This document shows, one piece after another, positions 23,601 to 32,287 of a DNA stretch of 64,000 nt. Location of the stretch: positions 40,211,511 to 40,275,510 of the forward strand of contig NC_092686.1 of the NCBI RefSeq assembly GCF_964275005.1. The letters are read 5' to 3'. How positions within the stretch are numbered: position 1 is the stretch's first letter; each line of letters starts with the position of its first letter. Origin of the DNA: Diadema setosum. Its lineage: Eukaryota; Echinodermata; Echinoidea; Diadematoida; Diadematidae. The notes beneath the pieces were generated by a model, which ran no database searches, was not told the origin of the DNA, and saw only the letters and a program-made list of their open reading frames with translations. Both the position numbers and the translations under genes were made by a program.

Positions 23601-26420
23601 AGTCTTTTATAAATTCTGTAACTTCCATATCTCTGTCTGAGTTGATAAACTTTTGATTTTTAACATTTTGTTCTATCATTGAACTCAACTTTAACTTGGT
23701 GTAGAATTAAACTTGAAGCCTGAACAGCCTGGCCTGTCTAAATGGATTTGAATACCGAGGTACATTATCATGTAAGACATTCTTCATTCTGCTTGAAAAG
23801 ACTCGGGTGCATTTTTTCCTCTTTAAAAAATTTCACTTTTCAGTGTTATTTTTAATGTTCAGATAAATCCCCCCTTTCCACTCTCACATTGCTGATTACA
23901 TCTTACAGCATTTTCCATTTATAAATCCTACTAATGGAGCAATTACCAATTTCTCATTAAGCTTGAATAAACTCAATCATGACAAAGATAAACGTTGTTG
24001 TGCATTCTGGTGTTTGAAATCACTTGATAAATCATCATCAAAATGAGGACAACAACTGTGATGATTATAATACAACAGGAACTGATTTTACAACAAAGTC
24101 AGACTGGTATGGACGATGTACATCAACATGAACAAACTACAAGTCTCATTACCTTGTCTCCAATTCGACAAAAGAACTCTGCCTTGGCCAACAAGGCATC
24201 ACGCACTTCAGTCTCTCCCAGATTTTGTTCAGCGTCTTTCAGAGTTTCGTCCAACTTTTTCAGCTCTGCTGCATTGTCATCTTTCATTGCCTGCAGAACT
24301 TTGGTGTCAACCTTCCAGTTTAGCTCCTTGCAGATTTCTTCATAAAATGGTGCCATTTCTGAGGAATAACACATCAACATGTCATCGTGTCCATCTTCTT
24401 GTACATGCATATATACAGGCTGTTATTTTCATAACAATGAATACGAATACATGACCCACAGTCAGTCATGAGTCAGTTATTGTTATTGTTATTATTCGGT
24501 CATTAAAGATTTTTTTTTCATGCTTTGTACAATAGACACACCAAATTTTAAACATTATAATAATACTCCTTGCAAACTATCTTAAATATGTACATGTACA
24601 TGCACGTAGACCCACTCTTATAGTGAGAAGCCACATCCTCTTCATGTGATATACAGTGTACATGTAGTACACTGCACATGATTTGCAAATTTTGAAAGCT
24701 GAAAATAGTCAGCTGGCATTTCCTCTAGAGATCATTTGTAGTCTCATTTTATTTTGTGTTTTGGGTAGACTGGAACTACAAATAAGTGTAGATTCCACAT
24801 TCCTGTTATTCACAAGAATAGATCAGTTTAGCCTGTTTCCTCATGACCAGGTAGTAGTATGCAAGGCTGCACACTGGCACTGGTCCGACTGTCCCAGACC
24901 AGTAAAAATCAATGTTGGACCAGGAACTTTTTCACGAATGGACCAGTATCATTATATTTAAAGAAAAAAAAAAATGAAATATAAAACAAAACAAAATGGA
25001 AAGCAGTGAGCATTAGCCAATGGGAGCCATAGCCCCATAGGCCATAATACATGTATACATAGTTAGTAGTGTATTATTTATGCAGTGCGGCATAAGTTTG
25101 TATAGTGAAGTTTATGGACAGACTGGACATTTATGGAATCATGAATCATACCAAGGAGGTTACAGAATGGAGTCACAACCGTCTTATTTCCTTTGCTAGA
25201 TGTTCGAAGCTGCCGCTCAAAAATATTTGAAGCATGTGCAAAACAGGATCTGCCGCGCAGATACAATAGGAAGACAATTGACTCGTGTCTCATTGCATAA
25301 TCACTAGCCACTTTCAAAGGAAGATATTTCTTTGTGATGGTAATTACTTTTCGCTATCCCTTGAATAAAAGGTATGTGGTACAGACATGAGGATGCGCGA
25401 ATAGAAATTGAGCAAAAAATGCTGAAAAGAAGATGAAAATTACTCGACTGGGCATATGCGGGCACTAATCTGATATATCTATCAATAAAGAATTATATAC
25501 TTAAAAGATTATTCCATATTAGTTTCATTTGTGGAAACTAAGCGGAAAAGTGATAAAACCAGCTTTCCAGGATGGTACAGTGCCGTACAGTTTTACACAT
25601 TTTCACATGATACAGCTCAGATTTACACTTTTTGCGCAAATTTCTGGACGGAAATGCCTTTTGTTTTACATGCTTTATCAGTAATTGAAATTTCATTTCA
25701 TTTAATAAATCTGTAGATAAGCAAAATATGACCAAAATCATGATAACGTTCAATATTAATCTTCAGAATGCTGAGCAAGACGGCAGCAAGGAACATCGAT
25801 CATCAAAGGCACAAGTGCACCTGTGGAATTCCTTTGTACATCAATAGAAATCTGACAGATCGTGTTAAATTCAATTAAATTTTGTTTTTCCTGTAAAATA
25901 AAAATCATTCATTTTCATATCATATTTATAAAAATTTAAATTCTTTTAGTTTTAGAATCTAACGTTAGTTTCTATCTCTGATCGTTTCATAAATTTTCAG
26001 ACCTGGACATGCAGCCGAGCCCGAGGTGTAAAATCCACATAACCTCTAGACTAATTTGATTTGTAAAACACCTAATATACATTTAGAACTTTTCTTTACC
26101 TCTTTTTACATCCTTGTCTTAATTTACTATATTTAGGAAGCTTGGAAAATTGCACAGCCAAGGCCAAGCTCACAGTTCTCTAGGTATCGAAAATAAACCC
26201 AGCACAGAATCTGAGCGCTGGGACTGATAAAAAACAGTCGTGACAAAGCATTTCATTTTCTTATTTGTGACTTACTTCCACTTGTGATCCCCGACATTAG
26301 CTCATCTCTGGCCTTTTTGTCATTTTTATGACTTTCTTGCGTCAAAAGGAACTTAAGCTGGGCGAGATGTAGATCTGGGTTCTTCGTAAGACCCTCTTCC
26401 TCGAGATTTTCAGACGGCAT
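14626..26420 (-). CDS. PSMD6: PSMD6, 26S proteasome non-ATPase regulatory subunit 6 (Rpn7), complete
   Basis: Eight exons join to 1170 bases, 389 codons plus stop, the same length as human PSMD6. Exons (minus strand): 26276-26420, 24153-24358, 22898-23043, 22044-22263, 21173-21281, 19138-19306, 15728-15833, 14626-14694. All seven introns are GT-AG and the phases agree. The product begins [17 protein letters not shown]. It has the charged N-terminal helical region, then the TPR-like helices ([33 protein letters not shown]), then the PCI domain over roughly residues 190-360 ([49 protein letters not shown]), and ends [14 protein letters not shown]. By family knowledge Rpn7 is a structural PCI subunit of the proteasome lid and contacts Rpn6 and the ATPase ring; it is not catalytic. 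No premature stop or frame break is seen. Introns carry several MITEs. The gene is divergent from UBE2N, whose ATG lies 5.8 kb away. Confidence 0.97.
14831..15212. mobile_element. 382-bp foldback MITE with TTAA target site (piggyBac-like)
   Basis: Lies in PSMD6 intron 7. Both flanks are TTAA (14827-14830 and 15213-15216). The ends AGGTAACATATAGT and, inverted, ACTATACCAACCCT form the outer part of a near-complete palindrome. Its centre at 15018 has 14-base perfect arms (TAATAAAAGGTGGG inverted as CCCACCTTTTATTA). A related copy lies near 31440-31829. Confidence 0.8.
15728..15833 (-). CDS. PSMD6: PSMD6 exon 7
   Basis: Completes Gln332 (CA|A) and codes residues 333-367, the winged-helix end of the PCI domain: [18 protein letters not shown], then [13 protein letters not shown]. 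It is bounded by CAACAG and CAG|GTAACT. Confidence 0.96.
15961..18251. mobile_element. TIR element rich in GCTTGC words, host to a nested insertion
   Basis: The left end GGCTGTACGCATAAAAA is inverted at the right end as TTTTTATGCATACAGCC. Near both ends lie many TTGCTTG/CAAGCAA words. A separate tandem-unit element (16048-17478) interrupts it; without that, the host is about 0.86 kb. All of this sits in PSMD6 intron 6. I could not define a target-site duplication. Confidence 0.65.
16048..17478. mobile_element. Tandem-unit element with TATGCCTCCGCC ends and DR1-type motifs
   Basis: Ends are TATGCCTCCGCC and its inverse GGCGGAGGCATA. The inside holds about seven units of roughly 145-155 bases in decreasing state of preservation; the last three are nearly identical (the word AATAGATATGG recurs at 16913, 17058 and 17209). 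Each unit carries TTGACC/TTTGACCT runs, often forming TGACCTTTGACC. Near the right end is a (GGAC)n tract (17391-17431). It has no coding capacity. Similar elements are common in marine invertebrate genomes, by recall; its formal class is unknown to me. Confidence 0.8.
18849..18997. mobile_element. 149-bp MITE with GGCGGATCCAG ends
   Basis: Begins GGCGGATCCAGG and ends CTCTGGATCCGCC, with G-rich and C-rich subterminal stretches (GGGGGGCAC, TCCCCCTCT). It sits in PSMD6 intron 6 beside trinucleotide-rich AGC/AGT sequence. The tips resemble those of widespread hAT-type MITEs, but I could not define an 8-bp duplication. Confidence 0.75.
19138..19306 (-). CDS. PSMD6: PSMD6 exon 6
   Basis: Completes Ala276 and codes residues 277-331 plus two bases of Gln332: [20 protein letters not shown], then [19 protein letters not shown], the core of the PCI domain. 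Acceptor CTGTGCAG; donor CCA|GTATGT. Confidence 0.97.
19702..20083. mobile_element. 382-bp member of the ACTGTAAAAGTGGA MITE family
   Basis: The left end ACTGTAAGAGTGGAAAT matches the element at 13115, and the right end GCTTTTACAGT is its inverse. It is longer than the 210-bp copy, with extra sequence at about 19740-19860. It lies in PSMD6 intron 5. Confidence 0.7.
20372..20929. mobile_element. 558-bp foldback MITE with TTAA target site
   Basis: Flanked by TTAA on both sides (20368-20371, 20930-20933). Ends AGGGAAGGTAAACC and, inverted, GGTTTATCTTCCCT. The two arms are near-perfect inverted copies for about 190 bases, including CTGGATGAGGAGACTACTAG and its inverse. TTAA plus AGGG ends suggest a piggyBac-type non-autonomous element. 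It lies in PSMD6 intron 5 and its length could fold into a long double-stranded RNA stem in the transcript. Confidence 0.88.
21173..21281 (-). CDS. PSMD6: PSMD6 exon 5
   Basis: Codes residues 240-275 and the first base of 276: [20 protein letters not shown], then [16 protein letters not shown]. The human counterpart has [15 protein letters not shown] at this position. Acceptor TAATGTAG; donor TTG|GTAAGT. Confidence 0.96.
22044..22263 (-). CDS. PSMD6: PSMD6 exon 4
   Basis: Completes Ser166 and codes residues 167-239: [19 protein letters not shown], then [17 protein letters not shown] and [20 protein letters not shown]. This is the most conserved block of the family. Acceptor CCGGCAG; donor AAA|GTAAGT. 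Confidence 0.98.
22898..23043 (-). CDS. PSMD6: PSMD6 exon 3
   Basis: Codes residues 118-165 plus two bases: [20 protein letters not shown], then [18 protein letters not shown] and [10 protein letters not shown]. Acceptor GTTGTAG; donor AAG|GTATTA. The helical repeat and the DNDLITRN motif match the human protein. Confidence 0.97.
24153..24358 (-). CDS. PSMD6: PSMD6 exon 2
   Basis: Completes Lys49 and codes residues 50-117: [20 protein letters not shown], then [20 protein letters not shown] and FFCRIGDK. Acceptor ATTCCTCAG; donor AAG|GTAATG. Confidence 0.97.
25085..25870 (+). repeat. Unclassified ~0.8-kb interspersed repeat, copy 2
   Basis: Lies in PSMD6 intron 1. It shares ordered landmarks with copy 1: GGAGTCACAACCGTCTTATT, GGATGCGCGAATAGAAATTG, CTGGACGGAAATGCC and GTGGAATTCCTTTGTACATC. 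All three copies have the same orientation on the plus strand. Confidence 0.75.
26276..26420 (-). CDS. PSMD6: PSMD6 exon 1 (coding part)
   Basis: Start codon at 26418-26420, then [20 protein letters not shown], then [20 protein letters not shown]. The human start [20 protein letters not shown] aligns without gaps, which fixes the ATG. Donor GGAA|GTAAGT. Confidence 0.96.
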
Positions 26421-26560
26421 TTTCGGTTCAATTATCTATAACTTCTCAACGCGTGTACTTACAATAGTTGTACATGTATACTATGCATGCGTCATACGCG
26501 TACGTACTGTACAGTACGTACGGTACGTATCAACTGCGGTGGGCGCGGGCGCACACACAC
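26421..26560 (-). promoter_or_regulatory. Probable PSMD6 promoter and 5' UTR with a 24-bp palindrome
   Basis: Directly upstream of the PSMD6 ATG. Bases 26499-26522 form a perfect 24-bp palindrome made of CGTACGTACTGT and its inverse. The sequence is richer in CpG than its surroundings (ACGCGTACG, GGGCGCGGGCGC). The promoter role is inferred from position; no TATA box is evident. Confidence 0.5.
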
Positions 26561-26689
26561 CTACATCTCTTTGCTAATCTCTACAAGTAAAGTACATACA
26601 ATGTGCACAGTAAAAAAAAAAAAAAAAAAAAAAAAAATGTATGCAAGCAACTACTCTTGTAATTACCGGGGCAAAAAACAAAACAAAAC

Positions 26690-26763
<74 letters not shown>

Positions 26764-27289
26764 ACACACAACCTCAAGATTTTTGCAAATGTCTGACATC
26801 AAGAGGCCTTGAAGTATTGAAAAAAGTGATTCATAATTATTATGATCATATTATCAACTCCTATGCAATAATGATGATATAATTATGATTTTAATATATT
26901 TGATATACCTATAGCGCATGATAATTATATCAACCTATTCTCATGCGCTTAAGTGGATTCACATATAAAATAACACTAAATATAATTTCTATTCAAGAGT
27001 TAAAAGCGCAATGAACTTTCTTGCAGTATTTCTAAGGCAAGTATAAACAACAAAATTTCACCAACATTCTACATTGGTGAGGTGCGTCTTAAGAATAGTA
27101 ATGAATAATGCATGTAAATGAAGAGGTGTGTATGCCTTATTTGAGTTCCAGAACCAGCACACAGCGAAGGGGCAGAATAACTGAGAAACTATTTTTTTTA
27201 AATTAATTACGTACATTATTGAATACATGTTTCGAATTTGAAGAAAAAGAGTATTAGAGCTGCTTACCCCCCCCCCCCCTTCTGTTGTT
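26561..27289. other. Intergenic sequence with poly-A and (CA)n tracts
   Basis: Poly-A at 26612-26637 and a long (CA)n microsatellite at 26695-26770. The remainder is AT-rich with no recognised gene; a poly-C run lies near 27269-27280. Confidence 0.7.
26695..26770. repeat. (CA)n microsatellite
   Basis: About thirty-five CA dinucleotides with one TA interruption. Poly Cys-Val frames on the opposite strand are artefacts of this tract. Confidence 0.97.
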
Positions 27290-28650
27290 GTGTTGTTGTT
27301 ATTTTGATTTTAAGGCGTGTATCATTCAGTTGCACTTGGTGCCAGAGGCATGTCTTGTTTTACCGTCCATCCGATGTTTTTTGATGGTTTTTATACTGTG
27401 CTGAATCCGAATCTGGATGATGCAACAACAATTTGCATTCTTGAGGATTCTACTTAAGATATTCAATATGGACGCCAAATATTGGAATTCCCATCCCGAT
27501 ATTTCCTTTGCAACGGTGAAAATTTTTGGGAAAAAAAAACTCATATGATAGTATTAAACTATTTTTGGGGGTGCTGAATCCGAATTGGAAGAAGCGACTC
27601 TTTCGTCCGTGAGGTTTTTGAGATATCAATTATTCAATTCAATAGTTTATTTATTTCCATCATCAAAAAGAAAAGAAAAGAAAAAATTGACATAATCCAA
27701 AGTGATACAACATATCTAAAATGGCCGCCAAAATTTAAATTTTGAAATAGGTTTTCCTTATGAAATGTGAATGAACTGGATATAAATTTTTCGAGGGTGC
27801 TGGATCCGAATCTGGTTGATGCGAGTCCTGCATCCTGGATTTTGAGATATTCAAAAAGGCCGCCAATATGAATATCAAACATCTTGAATATCTCAAAAAG
27901 CTTAAGGATTCAAAGATTGCATCAACCAGATTCGGATTTAGTACCCTCGAAATAGGGTAAAACCGTATTTTTGTCTTGATTAATTCACCATAAGGAAATT
28001 CTTATTGGAGTGTCAATTTTAGGCGGGCATCTTGAATATGAAAAAAAAAATCCTGATTGTGTTAACTAGATACAGGTTCAACACCTTCATAATAGGGTGA
28101 GTCTATCAATGTTATTTTGAATTTGCACAATTTATAGAGAAATATACCTAATATCAAAGTTTCATTTTGGCAGCCATTTCGGGTATCCTCAGGGATACAA
28201 AAGTTACCATATCCGAATTCAGATTCTGCACCGTCAAAATGATAAATGTCAAAACCATCAAATCTTTTTAACTTCAGTTTCATCACCTATAGATGAAAAA
28301 GAAATATATCTATTTTTTGACGGCTATCTTGAATATCATATAGAATCCCATCTAGTTTCGAATTCACACAGCACCTTCGAAATATACGGTGCTTAAACGC
28401 CATTGTTGTGTCAAATTTTTCACCATTTATGAGGAGATAATGTGGGAATTTCAGACTTTGGCGCCCATTTTGGCGCCCATTTTGAATATCTCAAAGGATG
28501 CATCATCCAGATTTGGATTCATCACCCTTGAAACATGCATGCATCAGGGTAAAGCGATCAAAAAGCATTGGGTGGATGGTAAAACAAGGTTAGGCCCAAA
28601 ATCCGACTTTGGCACCCATACAAACCAAGGCTATGATAGCACCAAATCAC
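27290..28650. repeat. 1.35-kb palindromic cluster of diverged ~200-bp repeats
   Basis: The left half carries GAATCCGAATCTGG-type words at about 27403, 27576 and 27802. The right half carries the inverse (CCAGATTCGGATT) at about 27926, with diverged forms at 28213, 28352 and 28508. Outer landmarks are also inverted: TGTTTTACCGTCCATCC near 27355 against GGATGGTAAAACA near 28574. The whole is a large imperfect palindrome with a turn near 27880. It has no coding capacity. Confidence 0.75.
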
Positions 28651-30339
28651 TATGATTTCAGAAATTCGATGTATTCACAATTTCAAAACCTATCTATACT
28701 CAGTGTCTGACAAACCATGCCTCTACAGCTGTGCCAGGTTTTTAAATATAGGGCCTATAATGTCGGGGAGAAATGGAGAGGGAGGGATGAACAAAGCGAG
28801 AGAGGGAGAGAGAGGGAGGGAGGAGAAAGAAGAAGAAGAAGAAGAATTCAATTCAATTTCAATTTATTTTCACAAATCATTCATGTAATACAACACAAAC
28901 ATACACTGTTTTGTACATACCTATACATGTATTATAATTTTGAAATTGAACCAGGTTGATGTACGCATGGAATGTTGCGTGGAACCTTGAAAAAGCACGG
29001 CTTTTTTAACAAAGCCCCCCCCCCCCAAAAAAAAAATAAATAAAAATAAATAGATAAATAAATAAATAAATAAATAAATAAACAAATAAATAAATGAATA
29101 AACAAAAAATAAAAAATAAATGAATGAATAAATAAAAATAAAAATAGAGATAAAAACACATAAAACAAAACAAACCAAACAAACATACAAACAAACAAAA
29201 ACAAAAGCAAAAAATGCAGATGAGTGGAAATGACATACAATGTATATTGCAAAATGAAGGGCTGAGATTAAAAAAAAAAAAAACAAACAAACAAGAGGGA
29301 GGTGTGGGAGGAAGAGAAGAAAAGTAATGAAGGGAGTTGTGACATACGATGCAATATAGGCATAGATACGAACATTGGTCATATCATCATTAATCAACAT
29401 AAGATGCACGTTTTTTATGATGAAGAAGAATAAAAAGACGAAGAAGTCGAAACAGTAAAGAGATGGCATGCGTCCGTCGCACATCGTGCATACTAGCTTT
29501 GACTGCTCTTATTGTGTATAAAGCTTTCTGGGTTGTACCCTTTTCCCCTCCTTTTTATAGGTATAAGATAAGTCAGCTGCATCACTGGAACGAGATGATG
29601 CTATATGAGAAAAAAAAACAACTTATGCCCCGTAAATATATATACCAAAAAAAAAAGTATATGAAAAGAGATTTCATTATCACAGCTTGTAGATGTCAAT
29701 TGGTCTGCTTTTTCATTGAACGTAGTCACCGATCAGACACCGATCATGGATATTCAAGCATCTTTACTGTTTTGTATGCCTCTTAATAGATAGGAAACAA
29801 ACAAAACAAAGTAATGCAAAACGCACGTTTTTCCAGGACCGCCATGCACCATTCTGTTCGCACAAGTTTTGCGTTCATTTTTAATGTTAGACTGCAAAGC
29901 AATTGGCGATGAGCAATCATAAATTTAACATGCCTGCCTGGCATGCCTGCAATTCCTGCCGACTTACCGTATACCGGGTATAGTGCGTCATCTTAGTCAA
30001 TTTCGTACAATAAAAGAAAAAAAGAAAATAATTATAACTGAAATAAAAAGATTAAAAAACATGGCAGGAGCGGCGTTGCATTTTTATAGCTAATTTGTTC
30101 TTTCCCTCTTGTATTTGCATGGTGCTGTTTTGCACTTCTGCGTTTTAATTCCAGTTTGCCTTGTGTGTTTGTTTATTATCTAAGCAAGCTGCAAGTTGAT
30201 CAATATACGATATGGACTTCTCTGAGGAAGATTAATCACGTGCTTTATTTCTTGCTTTGCTTCTCTCCATGATGCCATATATTTCTATTATTTTGTTTGT
30301 TTTCAGTATATTTATAGTTTACTTGACCGACTGCATTTT
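28651..30339. other. Intergenic sequence with purine and A-rich tracts
   Basis: A GA/GAA-rich stretch at 28764-28845, a poly-C/poly-A junction near 29018-29036, and an (AAAT)n-type tract at 29033-29135 with A/C-rich continuation. Long low-complexity frames here are artefacts. No gene recognised. Confidence 0.6.
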
Positions 30340-31265
30340 TTTTTAAGTCATGTCGAGTAACATGCCACATTCAATTATTTCACTTGAGGACATCAAGAGA
30401 TGGGGAAACAATCACCCCCATTATTCCCTTTGATCCCGGCATGTTCGATGCCGCAAACAAGAAAAAAAAAAAATGTAGAGGTGTTTCAAATTGAGCCTGA
30501 CCCACATATAATATGAGGATAATGGATCTAACGTCTCTCAGCATAATAATCAACCACAGCTCTCTCAAGGAAAACTATCAGTAAATAGGGTTTATAATAT
30601 ATATAGTTTCGCCACCCCATCATGCCAATATAGGGCTTGTACTTATAAATGCCGTACCCTGAGCAGAGGGAAATATAGATCGGATATGCTAATGGTATGG
30701 GTATATATATGGGGAAAGATACACGAAATAATTGCGTAAAATATATTGCTGAAATAACTAAAATATACTCGACTGTATGACTTGACACTAATCTAACATT
30801 TGAATTCATAAAGAAATGTTATAACTGAAGATTATATCACATCAGCGGTTTCATTTGTCGGACTCAATATTTGAACTGAGGTCACAAGGATATAACTTCA
30901 ATCGGTTTTTCAGTTGGGTACATTTCAAACACTTTCATAAGATATATACATACTTGTATAGCTCAGTTGTCTATATTTTCGCACATTATTTCAGGACGGG
31001 ATTGCGTTATATAAAGTTACATTCATCATTATACGTGTTCATTTCATTTTATATACCTATTGAATACATATATGAACCGATATTGCATGTCAGCGTTAAA
31101 AAAAAGAAAAGGAAATTAATTCAATTTGCTTAGAAAGAAGGTCACTCCGATTATCAAAGACACAAATCCACATGTGGAATTCTTTTGTACATCCTTAGAA
31201 AACCGACAGCGGTTTTTATAGGCCTATAGATAGATGAGTTGGTACTCCATCTCTTTAATTGAACA
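30340..31265 (+). repeat. Unclassified ~0.8-kb interspersed repeat, copy 3
   Basis: The most diverged copy. Landmarks in order: TTCCCTTTGATCCCGGCATG, TTTCAAACACTTTCATAAG, TCAGGACGGGATTGCG and GTGGAATTCTTTTGTACATC. It has extra internal sequence compared with copies 1 and 2. Confidence 0.7.
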
Positions 31266-31439
31266 TCCTTGATATAAACAATGAAATGAGGTTAAATGAA
31301 AATTGAAAAAGTATGAGAGGCCCACAAAGAAATGAGTGAATCAATGAATGAAAGCGAAGAGAAACTGCGAAGAACACACGCATCCTTTCAGCGTTACTTC
31401 CGCTATCATACAAAGTCTATACAACTCTGTTCAAACAGG

Positions 31440-31829
31440 TAGGTGCAAGACAATCCCTGCTGGTTTAGTACTGGTTGAGGTGAGGATTCAGCTTTTTACT
31501 TTTTGTGAGATACTTAGAAAGCCACTTTATGAAATGTTAAAAGCATACAGATTTTAAGAGGATGAAAATCGGTTTCGAAATGGTTGAGATATCCAAAACA
31601 CAAAGTAGAACAAAGTAATCCTAGATTTTTAGTAGGATCGCTTTGCTTTGGATATCTCCGATAACATTTCAAAACCAATTTTCATCAAAACAATAATACT
31701 TTGAAATCCTCTTAGAATTATATGCTCCTTAATTCATATTTTATAAAAAGTTTTTCATTATTCTAAACTTAACATCAAATCAAGTTGGAAACCTGAAGCC
31801 CCATAAACATCAGTTAGTGTATCATCCTT
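31440..31829. mobile_element. Foldback MITE related to the 14831 element
   Basis: Imperfect palindrome centred near 31630, with TAATCCTA and GATCGCTTTG words shared with the 14831 element (TAATCCTAATAAAAG, GATCGCTTTGTTTTACTTTG). The right tip reaches TTAA at 31830-31833; the left end is unclear and may be truncated. Confidence 0.6.
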
Positions 31830-31899
31830 TTAAAACCATGGACCTATAAACTTTGGGTTACTGGGGCAAGTCGTCCCTCCCAAATACTGTAGTTCTCTT

Positions 31900-32254
31900 T
31901 CCAACTCGATCGATGGTTTTACTTGGCGACGTCGAGTACAGTGCGGAAGCAGGAATACACGTACGCGCCATGCGTACGTACCCAGAGCGCTGTAAAAACA
32001 TGTGCGATCACTACATGCGACCTAAGCGCGCGCGCGCTTTCTCTGACCTTGCGCGTCCGTTGATCTCTCGGAAAAATAGCGTGAAATTATATTTCTGGGG
32101 TCGATGTCGAAGGGAACGTTTCAAAAGTGAGTGACGCACGCTGAGCATTCCGCCTTGTATTATACCAACTAAATTGCAAATGATTGAAGTCTGTCGTGAA
32201 AAGAAAACCTTGGTGAACATCTGGAGATAGGAGAAAGATCTACATATAGTACAA
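31900..32254 (+). promoter_or_regulatory. Probable UBE2N promoter and 5' UTR, CpG-rich
   Basis: Directly upstream of the UBE2N ATG. CpG is much denser than around it (CACGTACGCGCCATGCGTAC, CTTGCGCGTCCG) and a 12-base alternating GC run occurs at 32026-32037. No TATA box at a convincing position. The promoter role is inferred from position and composition. Confidence 0.5.
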
Positions 32255-32287
32255 ATGTCGGCGGGACTACCTAAAAGAATTATGAAG
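32255..32287 (+). CDS. UBE2N: UBE2N exon 1 (33 coding bases)
   Basis: Codes [11 protein letters not shown] and ends at AAG|GTAATT, phase 0. Human exon 1 codes MAGLPRRIIK and stops at the same point, so this tiny exon is well supported despite lying 14.4 kb from exon 2. Confidence 0.9.

Noticed and set aside
26574-26802. Cys-Val-rich minus-strand frames
   Set aside because: Direct translation of the (CA)n microsatellite.
28921-29484. Long minus-strand open frame over the (AAAT)n tract
   Set aside because: It is almost entirely Ile/Tyr/Leu/Phe low complexity produced by AAAT, AAAC and poly-A repeats; no domain and no sensible start.
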